50,801 nucleotides of DNA from Criibacterium bergeronii (GCF_001693775.2 NZ_MBEW02000012.1:1-50801), one strand, 5' to 3'. Numbered from the stretch's first letter, positions 1-8,288 are shown. Notes: generated from the sequence alone by a model not told the origin. A program made the numbers and translations.

Positions 1-2
1 AC

Positions 3-218
3 ATACCAAAAAACATAGTAATAACGCACATACCACCATACACCCCGGAAATGAACCCCATAGAACAGATATTGAAATAAATCTGTTCTATGGGGTTCAA
101 GAATGAAGTATTTAAAACATTAAAAGATGTAATTAACAGATTATGTAAAACAATAAATAAGCTAACGAATGAAATGGTAAAAAGTATAACATTAAGAAAA
201 TGGATAAGTGAGATATAA
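3..218 (+). pseudogene. IS630-family transposase, C-terminal remnant
   Basis: Frame 3 reads IPPYTPEMNPIEQILK, a stop at 78-80, then GFKNEVFKTLKDVINRLCK and a tail ending RKWISEI before the stop at 216-218. The PPYxPExNPIEQ block is the conserved end of the IS630/Tc1-mariner DDE transposase and contains the last acidic catalytic residue. Family members continue with W-K-E-I-R-K-M-G-F, but here that stretch is replaced by a stop and I-C-S-M. The gene is therefore dead, and only about the last 72 codons are inside the window. Codons 52-99 form a perfect inverted duplication (see findings). No terminal inverted repeat of the element was recognised downstream. Confidence 0.85.
52..99. repeat. Perfect 19-bp inverted repeat inside the transposase remnant
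   Basis: Bases 52-70 (TGAACCCCATAGAACAGAT) are exactly reverse-complementary to 81-99, with a 10-base spacer at 71-80. The left arm encodes the conserved MNPIEQ. The right arm falls where the family has E-I-R-K, so it looks like a copied inverted segment rather than an original feature. Confidence 0.9.
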
Positions 219-297
219 ATTTATTATACTACGATTTTAAAGGTATATTAGTATAAAGCTTGTTTTTTTATTTTATATTTTGGCATAAATTCTATTT

Positions 298-1050
298 TTA
301 ATTCCCCATTTTTGAAGAGATTAATTTTGCCGTTTCTAAAACTTGTTGTTTGATATTTTCTGATTTTACTTTTTCAATCATTCTTGTTTTTGGACCGGTA
401 ACAGATAAAGCTCCTATTATTTGACCGCCTACTGCTTTTATCGCAGCACCTACGCAAAATATACCCGGTTCATTATCTTCATCGTCAATACCTATGCCGG
501 TTTGTCTAGTTTCTTTTATGTCATTGATTAAGTCATTAAAATCAAGCTTATCTTCATCAAAAAGGTTATTGATTATAGATTGCTCATATACGGCTTTAAT
601 TTCATCATCGCTTTGATATGAAATGATTGCTTTTCCAACTGAGCTTAATAACAGCGGTATTCTTGCTCCTATTTTTGAACCCATTGTTATTGCATTATTA
701 TCTTCTATTTTATTGACATATACGCAGTAGTTGCCGTCCCTTACAACCAAATGTACTACTTCATTAAGGTTTTCGGATAATTTTTCCAAGTAAGGCTCAG
801 ATATTTCAATTAGGTTGTACTCATTTAGATAAGATGAGGCTATATTATAAAATTTGAAAGTCAGATGATATTTTAATTCGGATTTTCTAATGTATCCTAA
901 AGATATTAATGTATCTAAAAATCTGAATACAGTAGATTTATGTAGCCCGGTTGCATCGGATAAATCAGTTAGAGTAGCTCCTTTTTTATAATTTTTGAAA
1001 CATTCTAAAATTAAAAAAGTTCTTTCAATTGATTGATTTTTTTTCTCCAT
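298..1050 (-). CDS. IclR-family transcriptional regulator, probably KdgR-like
   Basis: This 250-residue protein has the usual two-part IclR layout. An N-terminal winged helix-turn-helix occupies about residues 8-60 (TLTDLSDATGLHKSTVFRFLDTL), and an IclR effector-binding domain about 75-245, including SSVGKAIISY and PGIFCVGAAIKAVGGQIIGALSVTGP. The start is ATG at 1050 with AAAGGTGACTT just upstream. It is divergent from the KDPG aldolase/KDG kinase operon, and IclR proteins of the KdgR type control 2-keto-3-deoxygluconate metabolism. Regulation of the neighbouring operon is therefore the likely role. The family assignment is secure, while the ligand is inferred from context. Confidence 0.88.
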   Translation of the reverse strand: MEKKNQSIERTFLILECFKNYKKGATLTDLSDATGLHKSTVFRFLDTLISLGYIRKSELKYHLTFKFYNIASSYLNEYNLIEISEPYLEKLSENLNEVVHLVVRDGNYCVYVNKIEDNNAITMGSKIGARIPLLLSSVGKAIISYQSDDEIKAVYEQSIINNLFDEDKLDFNDLINDIKETRQTGIGIDDEDNEPGIFCVGAAIKAVGGQIIGALSVTGPKTRMIEKVKSENIKQQVLETAKLISSKMGN

Positions 1051-1145
1051 AAGTCACCTTTAAATTTTGTTATTTGAAAAAAACTGTATCTAATACAAAT
1101 TATTCAGTAAGTTTTATTTAAGTAATTCGTAAAATATCCACTTTT

Positions 1146-1174
1146 ATATTAAAACATTTTTATGCTATATGCAA
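1146..1174 (-). promoter_or_regulatory. Putative promoter of the IclR regulator
   Basis: Read on the minus strand, TTGCAT (1174-1169), a 17-base spacer and TAATAT (1151-1146) fit a sigma-A promoter about 95 bases upstream of the start codon. Confidence 0.45.
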
Positions 1175-1273
1175 GAAAAGTAGATTAAATATTTTATAAT
1201 AATTTTTTTATAATTCAAAAACTATGTAATTTCAGTAAAATATAAAATTATACATCAAATATAATCAAAGCTA

Positions 1274-1302
1274 TTGACATAGTAAAAAGTTTGATTTATA
1301 CT
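1274..1302 (+). promoter_or_regulatory. Sigma-A promoter of the kdgA-kdgK operon
   Basis: TTGACA (1274-1279), a 17-base spacer and TATACT (1297-1302) form a near-consensus promoter. It predicts a leader of about 200 bases before kdgA. The spacer begins with TAGTAAAA, part of the repeated CATAGTAAAA word noted below. Confidence 0.8.
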
Positions 1303-1377
1303 TTAAATAATTTCATATAGTAAAAGAATATATCACATAGTAAAATTATGATACTATGATATTTTAAATTTTACTAG
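1277..1377. promoter_or_regulatory. Cluster of CATAGTAAAA repeats, candidate IclR operators
   Basis: CATAGTAAAA occurs at 1278-1287 over the promoter spacer, in a variant (CATATAGTAAAAG) at 1314-1326 and again at 1336-1345. Two inverted matches follow. CATAGTA (1336-1342) faces TACTATG (1352-1358), and AGTAAAAT (1339-1346) faces ATTTTACT (1368-1375). The cluster overlaps and follows the kdgA promoter, as expected for binding sites of the divergent IclR regulator. Binding is inferred. Confidence 0.5.
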
Positions 1378-1438
1378 AATTATTTAAAAAATTTCTATGT
1401 TAAAAAAACGTTTCTTTATATATTTTTTATGTAGACCC

Positions 1439-1482
1439 AAAACACTTGGCATTATTTATTGATAAAGTAAGTGTTGTTTTTT
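1439..1482 (+). terminator. Weak hairpin and T-run in the kdgA leader, possible attenuator
   Basis: AACACTT (1441-1447) pairs with AAGTGTT (1469-1475) and is followed by G and six T residues. It sits just upstream of the kdgA Shine-Dalgarno sequence, so it could attenuate readthrough. The long loop makes it uncertain. Confidence 0.3.
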
Positions 1483-1506
1483 ATATTATTATTGTTAGGA
1501 GAAATC

Positions 1507-2133
1507 ATGTTAAAGCAGGAAACTTTAAGCAAGGTGAAAGAACTGGGTATTGTTGCTGTAGTCAGGGGTAAGTCTGTTGAGGAGGCTATAGAGTATTCTT
1601 TGGGCTGTATTGATGGTGGGATTAACATCATAGAGATTACATTTACTATACCTGATGCACTTGATGTATTTAAAAAGTTAAATGAAGAGTTAAAAGATAA
1701 GGCGATACTGGGTGCAGGTACTGTACTTGACGCTACTACGGCAAGGCTGGCAATTATGGCGGGAGCAAACTTTATAGTATCTCCTGCTTTTGATGTGGAA
1801 GTGGCAAAATTATGCAACTTATATCAGATACCTTATATGCCGGGCTGTCTTACTATAACAGAAATTACGACAGCTCTTCAATATGGTGTAGATATAATAA
1901 AAGTATTCCCGGGCTCTGCTGTTGGACCTTCATATATTAAAGCTGTTCATGGTCCACTTCCTCATGTAAATCTTATGCCTACCGGTGGAGTAGATTTAAA
2001 TAATATTGGTGACTGGTTTAAAAACGGAGTTGTTGCTGTAGGAGCAGGCTCTAATCTTGCAAGTGGTACTAGGGAAGAGATAAAGAAAAAAGCACAAGCA
2101 TATCTTGCTAAAATTGCGGAGGTAAGAAAATAA
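1507..2133 (+). CDS. kdgA: 2-dehydro-3-deoxyphosphogluconate / 4-hydroxy-2-oxoglutarate aldolase
   Basis: This class I aldolase cleaves KDPG to pyruvate and glyceraldehyde 3-phosphate, or KHG to pyruvate and glyoxylate. It is a 208-residue TIM barrel of normal length. Visible motifs are GIVAVVRG near the start, GGINIIEITF with the catalytic Glu (about E43), GAGTV, SPAFD, MPGCLTITE, and IIKVFPGS with the Schiff-base Lys (K132), then PTGGV. ATG 1507 is chosen because TTAGGAG lies at the right distance. An in-frame start further upstream would lack a site and lies within a hairpin. The stop overlaps the kdgK start by one base (TAATG), indicating translational coupling. Confidence 0.95.
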   Translation: MLKQETLSKVKELGIVAVVRGKSVEEAIEYSLGCIDGGINIIEITFTIPDALDVFKKLNEELKDKAILGAGTVLDATTARLAIMAGANFIVSPAFDVEVAKLCNLYQIPYMPGCLTITEITTALQYGVDIIKVFPGSAVGPSYIKAVHGPLPHVNLMPTGGVDLNNIGDWFKNGVVAVGAGSNLASGTREEIKKKAQAYLAKIAEVRK

Positions 2134-3155
2134 TGAGTAAAGTAGTTACGCTAGGCGAAATTATGTTAAGATTATCAACTCCCGGATATGACAGATTTGT
2201 TCAAGCTGAGAGCTTTGATGCTATATATGGTGGTGGAGAGGCTAATGTTGCCGTTTCTCTTGCTAATTACGGACATGAGGCATATTATGTTACTAAGCTA
2301 CCAAAACATGAAATAGGTCAGGCAGCTGTAAATGCTCTAAGGAAATATGGGGTTGACACTTCTTATATAGTAAGAGGTGGAGACAGAGTAGGCATATATT
2401 ATTCAGAGACAGGTGCATCTGCAAGACCGTCAAAGGTTATATATGACAGAGCAAACAGTGCCATAGCTATGGCTGAGCCAAGCGAATTTGATTTTGACAA
2501 AGTTTTTGAAGGAGCTAAATGGTTTCACACTTCAGGTATTACACCTGCTATATCTGAAAATGGGGCAAAAATTACTAAGGCTGCTATGATTGCAGCTAAA
2601 AAAGCCGGAGCAACTGTCAGCATAGATTTAAACTATAGAAAAAAATTATGGACTCCTGCTCAAGCTCAAAAGGTTATGACTGATTTAATGCAGTATGTTG
2701 ATGTGTGCATAGGTAATGAAGAGGATGCGTCTTTGTGTCTTGGATTTACTCCGGAAGGCTTAGATGTTACAAAAGGTTCTTTAGATGCGGCTGCTTATGA
2801 AACGATATTCAAACAAATGAAAGAAAAATTCGGTTTAACTCATGTAGTAAGCACTCTTAGAGAGTCTTATAGTGCATCAGATAATGGCTGGTCAGCTGTT
2901 ATTTATGATGGAAAAGAATTTTATCATTCTAGAGAATATGAGCTAAGGATTGTAGATAGAGTGGGCGGAGGAGACTCCTTCGCAGCGGGACTAATTTCGG
3001 CTATGCTTGACGGCAAAGGTAGTAAAGAGGCTTTAGAATTTGCTGTTGCAGCGTCAGCTTTAAAGCATACTGTTAAGGGTGACTTTAACCTTATGAGTAA
3101 AGAAGAGGTGCAAACTTTAGTAGATGGCGATGCCTCAGGTAGAGTTCAAAGGTAA
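2133..3155 (+). CDS. kdgK: 2-dehydro-3-deoxygluconokinase, PfkB family
   Basis: This 340-residue ribokinase-like enzyme should phosphorylate 2-keto-3-deoxygluconate to KDPG, the substrate of the upstream aldolase. The N-terminal substrate block YGGGEANVAVSLA, the central NEEDASLCLG and the PfkB signature DRVGGGDSFAAGLI (catalytic base about D281) are all present. It overlaps kdgA by one base and shares its promoter. Together the two genes complete the lower branch of hexuronate or pectin-derived sugar breakdown. The sugar specificity is from family resemblance and operon context. Other PfkB substrates cannot be excluded from sequence alone. Confidence 0.92.
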   Translation: MSKVVTLGEIMLRLSTPGYDRFVQAESFDAIYGGGEANVAVSLANYGHEAYYVTKLPKHEIGQAAVNALRKYGVDTSYIVRGGDRVGIYYSETGASARPSKVIYDRANSAIAMAEPSEFDFDKVFEGAKWFHTSGITPAISENGAKITKAAMIAAKKAGATVSIDLNYRKKLWTPAQAQKVMTDLMQYVDVCIGNEEDASLCLGFTPEGLDVTKGSLDAAAYETIFKQMKEKFGLTHVVSTLRESYSASDNGWSAVIYDGKEFYHSREYELRIVDRVGGGDSFAAGLISAMLDGKGSKEALEFAVAASALKHTVKGDFNLMSKEEVQTLVDGDASGRVQR

Positions 3156-3218
3156 TTTAAGGGGAAATTGACTGTAAATTTTCATCTTAGTTGTGTTTAA
3201 GATATTATATTAAAATAT

Positions 3219-3310
3219 GGAATAAGGCTTGATATATTTTTTACTGGTGCTTTTAGTTTTTTATAACTATGAGGCTATTTAATATATCTAAGCTTTATTC
3301 CATTTTTTAT
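3219..3310 (+). terminator. Long hairpin terminator after kdgK
   Basis: GGAATAAGGCTTGATATATT (3219-3238) pairs, with one mismatch and one bulge, with 3281-3301. A T-rich run follows at 3303-3308. The loop is about 42 bases. With the promoter at 3400-3408 it accounts for the roughly 300-base gap after kdgK. Confidence 0.6.
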
Positions 3311-3399
3311 TTGAGTTTAGTGTAAGATATATTGCTATTGGGCATAACTTTTGTTAGAAATTATATATTTATAGGTATGTGGAATTATAGAAAAAACTA

Positions 3400-3408
3400 T
3401 GCTATAAT
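3400..3408 (+). promoter_or_regulatory. Extended -10 promoter of the GGDEF-EAL gene
   Basis: TGCTATAAT at 3400-3408 is a perfect extended -10 element. The -35 region is weak. It lies about 50 bases before the start codon. Confidence 0.55.
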
Positions 3409-3457
3409 TATGATTAGTTGATAGATAAATTTTTGTAAAATTTTTTAGGAGTTAAGT

Positions 3458-5467
3458 ATGAATATTTTTCAAAACTATAGACAAAAATTTTACAATCTCT
3501 CAAATGCTGTAACCAATGAGGACATTGAACAATTCGGGTTTGATTTGACTACATATACAATGGCATATATTTTTATTATAGGCTCTACTATCTCAATATT
3601 TTTCGGCTTGCACTGTAAAATATATCTGCCGACAATAGTTTTTTATTGGTTATTTATTGTTACTACTGCACTTGGATTGATATGGTTAGTGGATAGCTGC
3701 ATAGATATAAAACTGAAACACCATGTCTTGGGGCTTACCATATCGCTTTGGCTGTTACTTACATATATCGTTTATTATAATAAGCTTTTTGTTGCATATT
3801 GGTTTATTTTTCTGATATTGGCAATAGTTGCAAGATTAAATACTAGGTCAACAGTGAGCTGGTATTTAATTGCTAGTTTCTTAATGTTTATTGAGTATAC
3901 CTTTGCATACAACAACTATAGCGTGGTTACTTTATATACTAGCAACTATATAAGCATACTGATGATGGTTTTATTTACGCTTGGTTGTAATGAGCTTGTA
4001 ATAAGATTAAACAGAACTCTTGTTGGAAGCAGAATTGCAGAAACTCAAAAATTGACAGAAAAAAATAAAGAAATCTTGTCCTTGTATGAAATTCTTTCTG
4101 CAAATGAGGAGAAGCTAAGAGTTCAGTATGAAAGTCTTGAAAAATACAACATGACGATTATGGAAAAGCAAAGTGAGCTTGAATTTTTAGCGAATAATGA
4201 TGAGTTGACAGGTATTTTAAATAGAAAAAGGATATATGAATTTATACAAGCAAAGATTAATTCAGGGATTTGCCCTAATGAAAGATTTTTTGTCGGATTT
4301 ATAGATTTGGATAATTTTAAAGCCATCAATGATGTATTAGGGCATAATACAGGTGATGATATATTAAAGCTGGTTGCAAAAAAATTATCTCAAAATGTAA
4401 ATGCACAAGATGTTTTTGGCAGATTAGGCGGAGATGAGTTTGCAATTATCATACATAGGGCGATTACTAATGAAGTGTTGGAAATTTATTTGAATAAGAT
4501 ATGCAATTTGTTTGAGGAGGAATTGCTTTTAAAACAAAAGAGCATAAAAGTGACTGCCAGTATAGGAGTTGCAGAGTATCCTAAGGATGGAAAAACCGCC
4601 GTTGACCTTATGAAGGCTGCCGATACAGCTATGTATAAGGCAAAAAGTGAAGGCAAGAAAAAATTCCGATTTTATAATAAGGATATTGAGCAACTGATGT
4701 TGCAAAGAGTGGAAATGGAAAACAGCCTAGTTAGGGCAATAAGGAATAAAGAATTTTACTTTGAGTATCAACCAATTTTTGATATTATAACAAATAAAGT
4801 AGAGCTTTTTGAGGCTTTAATTAGATGGAAAAAACCAAACGGTGAGCTGATAAGTCCGGCAAGCTTTATTCCATTTGCCGAAGAAAAGGGATATATAAAT
4901 GAAATTGGCGAGTGGGGATTAAATGAAGTATGTAAAAAGATAAAGGAGCTTGAAAAAGAAAACTTTACAAACATAAAGATTGCCTATAATATTTCCACTG
5001 TTCAGATGGATACACCTAATTTTGTGGAAAAGGTCACATCTATAATTAAAAAACATGACATTAAGCCGAACTGTCTTGAGTTTGAGCTTACAGAGTCTGT
5101 AATAATCAAAAATAAGCAGATTGCTATAGAAAAGATAAACCTATTAAAGAAACTTGGCATATCAATCTCCCTTGATGATTTTGGTACAGGATTTTCTTCG
5201 CTTAGCTATTTGACAGAGCTACCAATTGATATACTAAAAATAGACAAGGCATTTATTGATAAAATAGGAGTGGATTATAAAGTAGAAGAGCTAATTACAT
5301 TTATAATACATTTGGTGCATAAAATGCAAATAAAAGTAATCTCAGAGGGCATAGAAACTAATAAGCAACTGATGTTTTTAAAACAAAATAGCTGCGACCT
5401 TATACAAGGGTTCTTGCTTAGCAAACCTGTTTGTGAGTATGATGTCAAAAAATTTTTGGATAAATAG
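3458..5467 (+). CDS. Membrane-bound GGDEF-EAL c-di-GMP turnover protein
   Basis: This 669-residue protein has about six hydrophobic segments in the first 190 residues, a short coiled linker, a GGDEF domain (about 240-400) and an EAL domain (about 415-665). The diguanylate cyclase signature GGDEF is intact at 324-328, preceded by NDELTGILNR. The position of the RxxD inhibitory site reads NAQD, so product inhibition at the I-site is probably absent. The EAL domain keeps EALIRW (452-457), the NIS Asn, ELTES, DDFGTGFSS, LKIDKAFI, SEGIET and IQGFLLSKP, so it also looks catalytically competent. It may make or degrade c-di-GMP according to a membrane-sensed signal. TTAGGAG precedes ATG 3458. It is monocistronic. 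Confidence 0.93.
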   Translation: MNIFQNYRQKFYNLSNAVTNEDIEQFGFDLTTYTMAYIFIIGSTISIFFGLHCKIYLPTIVFYWLFIVTTALGLIWLVDSCIDIKLKHHVLGLTISLWLLLTYIVYYNKLFVAYWFIFLILAIVARLNTRSTVSWYLIASFLMFIEYTFAYNNYSVVTLYTSNYISILMMVLFTLGCNELVIRLNRTLVGSRIAETQKLTEKNKEILSLYEILSANEEKLRVQYESLEKYNMTIMEKQSELEFLANNDELTGILNRKRIYEFIQAKINSGICPNERFFVGFIDLDNFKAINDVLGHNTGDDILKLVAKKLSQNVNAQDVFGRLGGDEFAIIIHRAITNEVLEIYLNKICNLFEEELLLKQKSIKVTASIGVAEYPKDGKTAVDLMKAADTAMYKAKSEGKKKFRFYNKDIEQLMLQRVEMENSLVRAIRNKEFYFEYQPIFDIITNKVELFEALIRWKKPNGELISPASFIPFAEEKGYINEIGEWGLNEVCKKIKELEKENFTNIKIAYNISTVQMDTPNFVEKVTSIIKKHDIKPNCLEFELTESVIIKNKQIAIEKINLLKKLGISISLDDFGTGFSSLSYLTELPIDILKIDKAFIDKIGVDYKVEELITFIIHLVHKMQIKVISEGIETNKQLMFLKQNSCDLIQGFLLSKPVCEYDVKKFLDK

Positions 5468-5481
5468 CTCTTTAATAAAAA

Positions 5482-5517
5482 AGCTTGCCCGAAATTAAAC
5501 GAGCAAGCTAATTTTTT
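5482..5517. terminator. Bidirectional terminator between the GGDEF-EAL gene and purC
   Basis: AGCTTGC (5482-5488) pairs with GCAAGCT (5503-5509), with further C-G pairs inside. A residues flank it upstream and T residues downstream, so it can stop transcription from both converging genes. Confidence 0.8.
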
Positions 5518-5551
5518 ATATTTATAAATCTTGTATACTAAACATCAAGCA

Positions 5552-5574
5552 GTGGCGAGCTTTGCCCGACTGAA
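5552..5574. repeat. Possible variant of the GGGCGAAC hairpin repeat
   Basis: GGCGAGC-TTT-GCCCG resembles the GGGCGAAC-TTT-GTTCGCCC hairpins at 21.1 and 43.8 kb but is shorter and mismatched. Membership in the same family is tentative. Confidence 0.3.
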
Positions 5575-5625
5575 GTTTAAAGGATTAATAATAAAGTAAT
5601 TAAAGTTGTTGGTAGGATGTTAATC

Positions 5626-6306
5626 TTACTTGTAGTAATTTACTATTTCAAGAGGAGATACATATTCTCCATCCTTGTATACTCTCATGTTTCCGCCTGC
5701 AATTTCATCGATTAATACTACTTCGCCAGTGGATACTAATTTGCCGAATTCAAACTTTATATCATAAAGGTCAAGACCTTTGCTAGCTAAATCTTCTTTA
5801 ACTACATCACCGATTTTCTTTTCTAGGGCTACGACTTGTTCGTATTCGTCTGCAGTCATTATTCCTAACATTACCAAACCGTCTTTAGTTATAGGAGGGT
5901 CTTCCCTATCATCGTCTTTTAGAGTGAATTCTACAAAATGGTCAAGAGGTGCACCTTCTTCAACGTAATCACCGTATCTTCTTAGGAAAGAGCCTACTGC
6001 ACGGTAACGTAAAATAACTTCAAGACCTTTGCCGAACACTTTTGCCTTTTCAACCTGCATAGTTTTTTCGTCTATATTTGATTTTACATAGTGAGTCTTA
6101 ATACCTTTTTCTTTAAGTAATTCGAAGAAGTGAGTAGTCACTATTAAGTTTGCAAGCCCTGAACCATCTATAGATAGTCCTACATGGTTAGCACCCGGGT
6201 CAAATACACCATCTTTTCCAGTAACATCGTCTTTAAAAAACATATGGATATTGCCCTGTTCATCTTCTAAAAGATTTTTTGTCTTACCAGTGTAAATAGT
6301 TTTCAT
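5626..6306 (-). CDS. purC: Phosphoribosylaminoimidazole-succinocarboxamide synthase
   Basis: PurC joins aspartate to CAIR in an ATP-dependent step of de novo purine synthesis, giving SAICAR. The 226 residues match the short bacterial form. KTIYTGKTKNLLE at the N-terminus is the nucleotide-binding P-loop-like strand pair. Later motifs include VEKAKVFGKGLEVILRYRAVGSF and VLIDEIAGGNMRVYKDGEY. ATG 6306 is preferred over the TTG one codon upstream because AAGGCGG sits six bases before it. No other pur gene lies nearby, which is unusual because pur genes are often in one operon. A palindrome overlaps its promoter. Confidence 0.95.
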   Translation of the reverse strand: MKTIYTGKTKNLLEDEQGNIHMFFKDDVTGKDGVFDPGANHVGLSIDGSGLANLIVTTHFFELLKEKGIKTHYVKSNIDEKTMQVEKAKVFGKGLEVILRYRAVGSFLRRYGDYVEEGAPLDHFVEFTLKDDDREDPPITKDGLVMLGIMTADEYEQVVALEKKIGDVVKEDLASKGLDLYDIKFEFGKLVSTGEVVLIDEIAGGNMRVYKDGEYVSPLEIVNYYK

Positions 6307-6610
6307 CAAAATCCGCCTTCCAGTTATTAATAAAAAATTCTACATCGCAAAATTAACGCTATAACATTATACCATTTTCATGAAAATATATAAGACTTTT
6401 AAGCGACATAGCAAACTATTTATATAAATTATATATTTAGTTCAAAAGTATTCAAACAATTTTATAATAAACATAAAAAAAGTTAAAATAAATATCAGCC
6501 TTTAAATTATATTCAAATATATTTTTAATAAAATATAAGTTTTAAAAGCATTATATGGGTATTATAAAATAAAGTATTATCAATCGTTTTGTATAAAAAG
6601 GAGAAAAATC
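6307..6610. other. Divergent intergenic region, purC promoter with internal palindrome
   Basis: On the minus strand TGGTATAAT (the -10 hexamer covers 6371-6366) is an extended -10 for purC. Just upstream of it lies ATTTTCATGAAAAT (6374-6387), a perfect 14-bp palindrome in the -35/-10 spacer and therefore a candidate operator. No purine riboswitch consensus was seen. The rest is AT-rich with no further recognised element. Confidence 0.45.
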
Positions 6611-6967
6611 ATGCAATTTATATGCTACAAAAGATGCTCAACTTGTGCAAAGGCTAAAAAATTTTTAGACGACAATAATATCAAATACGAATATAGAGAA
6701 ATAGTTGAAGATATTCCAACAGCCAAGGAATTAAAAGAGATACACAAAAAATCCGGAAAAGATATCAAAAAATTATTCAATACCTCAGGTCAAAAGTATA
6801 GAGAGCTAAACCTCAAAGATAAGCTAAAAGATATGACTGACGATGAAAAATATAAGCTACTTTCAACAGACGGAATATTAATTAAACGACCAATATTATT
6901 AGGCGACGATTTTGCACTTTTAGGCTTTAAAGAAGAAGAATACAAAGAAAATTTGAAAATTAAATAA
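6611..6967 (+). CDS. ArsC/Spx-family thioredoxin-fold protein
   Basis: This small 118-residue protein has the arsenate-reductase/Spx fold. CSTCAKAKKFL near the N-terminus gives a CxxC pair at C9-C12, followed by an IKYEYREI strand. The conserved IKRPILL block carries the Arg-cis-Pro that lines the active site. AAAAAGGAG lies a few bases before ATG 6611. The family contains glutaredoxin-dependent arsenate reductases, the RNA-polymerase-binding regulator Spx, and YffB-like proteins of unknown function. No ars genes are adjacent, and the sequence does not decide among these roles. A redox role is likely. It is transcribed alone, upstream of plsX. Confidence 0.75.
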   Translation: MQFICYKRCSTCAKAKKFLDDNNIKYEYREIVEDIPTAKELKEIHKKSGKDIKKLFNTSGQKYRELNLKDKLKDMTDDEKYKLLSTDGILIKRPILLGDDFALLGFKEEEYKENLKIK

Positions 6968-7082
6968 ATTAACAATAATTTCAACAAATTATGTTAAAAT
7001 ATGATACTAGATTTATTTTTAATATTTTATCGGAAAATTTGATAAAATTATATTAATTTATGAAATAAAAAATGGAGTTAAA

Positions 7083-8099
7083 ATGATAGTAGCTATTGAT
7101 ACCATGGGTGGAGATAATGCACCATTTTCACAAATAGAGGCAGGAATTTCAGCAATTGATAAGCTGGGAGTAGAAGTCATCTTTCTTGGAGACGAAAAAA
7201 CGATAAAGTCCAAGCTAAAGGATATGCAATTAGACAGCGACAAGATAAGCATAATTCACTGCTCAGAAAATATTACCAACGATGAAAAGCCAGTTACAGC
7301 TATGAAAAGAAAAAAAAATTCCCCATTTGTAGTCGGTGCAAATTTAGTGAAAGAAAAAAAGGCGGACGCATTTATCTCCAGCGGTAGCACCGGAGCACTC
7401 CTTACAGCAGGTACATTAATAGTGGGTAGGATAAAAGGCATACTAAGACCTGCACTAATAGTGGCTTATCCTACAGTTAAAAAACCAATGATTTTACTTG
7501 ATTTAGGAGCAAATGCGAACGTAAAACCGGAATATCTAAATCAGTTTGCATTTATGGGTTCATCCTATTCAAAAGCCATATTTGACACACAAAATCCAAG
7601 CGTAGGCTTAGTAAATATTGGTACAGAAGAAACTAAGGGTAGCACATTATATCAAGAGACACACAAATTACTAAAAGAAAATAAAAAAATTAATTTCTAC
7701 GGCAATGTAGAGGGCAGAGACATACCTAGTGGAGTAGTGGACGTTTTAGTTTGTGACGGATTTACAGGAAACATAGTCTTAAAACTTACAGAGGGTGTAG
7801 CCATAGGACTGATGAAGTTAATAAAACAATCCCTAATGTCCTCACTGAAATCAAAAATAGGAGCAATGCTTGCCAAGGACGGACTAAAAAAAGTCAAATC
7901 CAAGTTTGACTACGAAGAATACGGCGGAGCAATGCTAATCGGAATAGACGGAATAGTAGTAAAAGCTCACGGTTCATCAAATGCCAAAGCCTTTTACTAC
8001 GCCATAAACCAAGCCAAAAAAACCTACGATGCAAAAGTAGTAGATAGCATAAAAGAAATGGCAAAAGAATTTGCAGATGTGAAACAAGAAGTAGAATAG
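7083..8099 (+). CDS. plsX: Phosphate acyltransferase PlsX
   Basis: PlsX converts acyl-ACP and phosphate into acyl-phosphate, the acyl donor for PlsY in phosphatidic acid synthesis. The 338 residues are the normal length. Recognisable blocks are IVAIDTMGGDNAP at the N-terminus, DEKPVTAMKRKKNSP, SSGSTGALLTAGTL, LLDLGANANVKP and LVCDGFTGNIVLKLTEG. TGGAG lies upstream of ATG 7083. In many Firmicutes plsX is part of a fapR-plsX-fab-acpP-rnc-smc run. Here it stands alone with its own terminator, and smc lies 5 kb away behind minus-strand genes. Confidence 0.97.
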   Translation: MIVAIDTMGGDNAPFSQIEAGISAIDKLGVEVIFLGDEKTIKSKLKDMQLDSDKISIIHCSENITNDEKPVTAMKRKKNSPFVVGANLVKEKKADAFISSGSTGALLTAGTLIVGRIKGILRPALIVAYPTVKKPMILLDLGANANVKPEYLNQFAFMGSSYSKAIFDTQNPSVGLVNIGTEETKGSTLYQETHKLLKENKKINFYGNVEGRDIPSGVVDVLVCDGFTGNIVLKLTEGVAIGLMKLIKQSLMSSLKSKIGAMLAKDGLKKVKSKFDYEEYGGAMLIGIDGIVVKAHGSSNAKAFYYAINQAKKTYDAKVVDSIKEMAKEFADVKQEVE

Positions 8100-8127
8100 T
8101 AAGTCATTATAACCCAGTATAAGAATA

Positions 8128-8171
8128 AAAAAGCCTTATTTTACTATTAATCAAGTAAAATAAGGCTTTTT
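8128..8171. terminator. Strong bidirectional terminator after plsX
   Basis: Positions 8128-8145 are perfectly complementary to 8154-8171 (stem core AAGCCTTATTTTACT), with an 8-base loop. The A-run and T-run on the flanks allow termination in both directions. Confidence 0.9.
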
Positions 8172-8288
8172 GCATATTATTTATCTTTTTTCAGTTTTTT
8201 CTTAGCTATCTTATTTATTAACTTTCGGATAGATGTCAAAATTATAAAGCAAACAATTAATTTTATTATAAAATATAGATGCCTGCTG

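Noticed and set aside
6968..7082. FapR operator upstream of plsX
   Set aside because: Only a partial TGATACTAGATT-like match is present. The symmetrical FapR consensus is not met.
8172..8287. Minus-strand open stretch encoding a hydrophobic segment and a Lys-rich tail (ending KKKLKKDK), superficially toxin-like
   Set aside because: It has no start codon or ribosome binding site before the hydrophobic part and no promoter or antisense signal. It is probably AT-rich noise or an old remnant.
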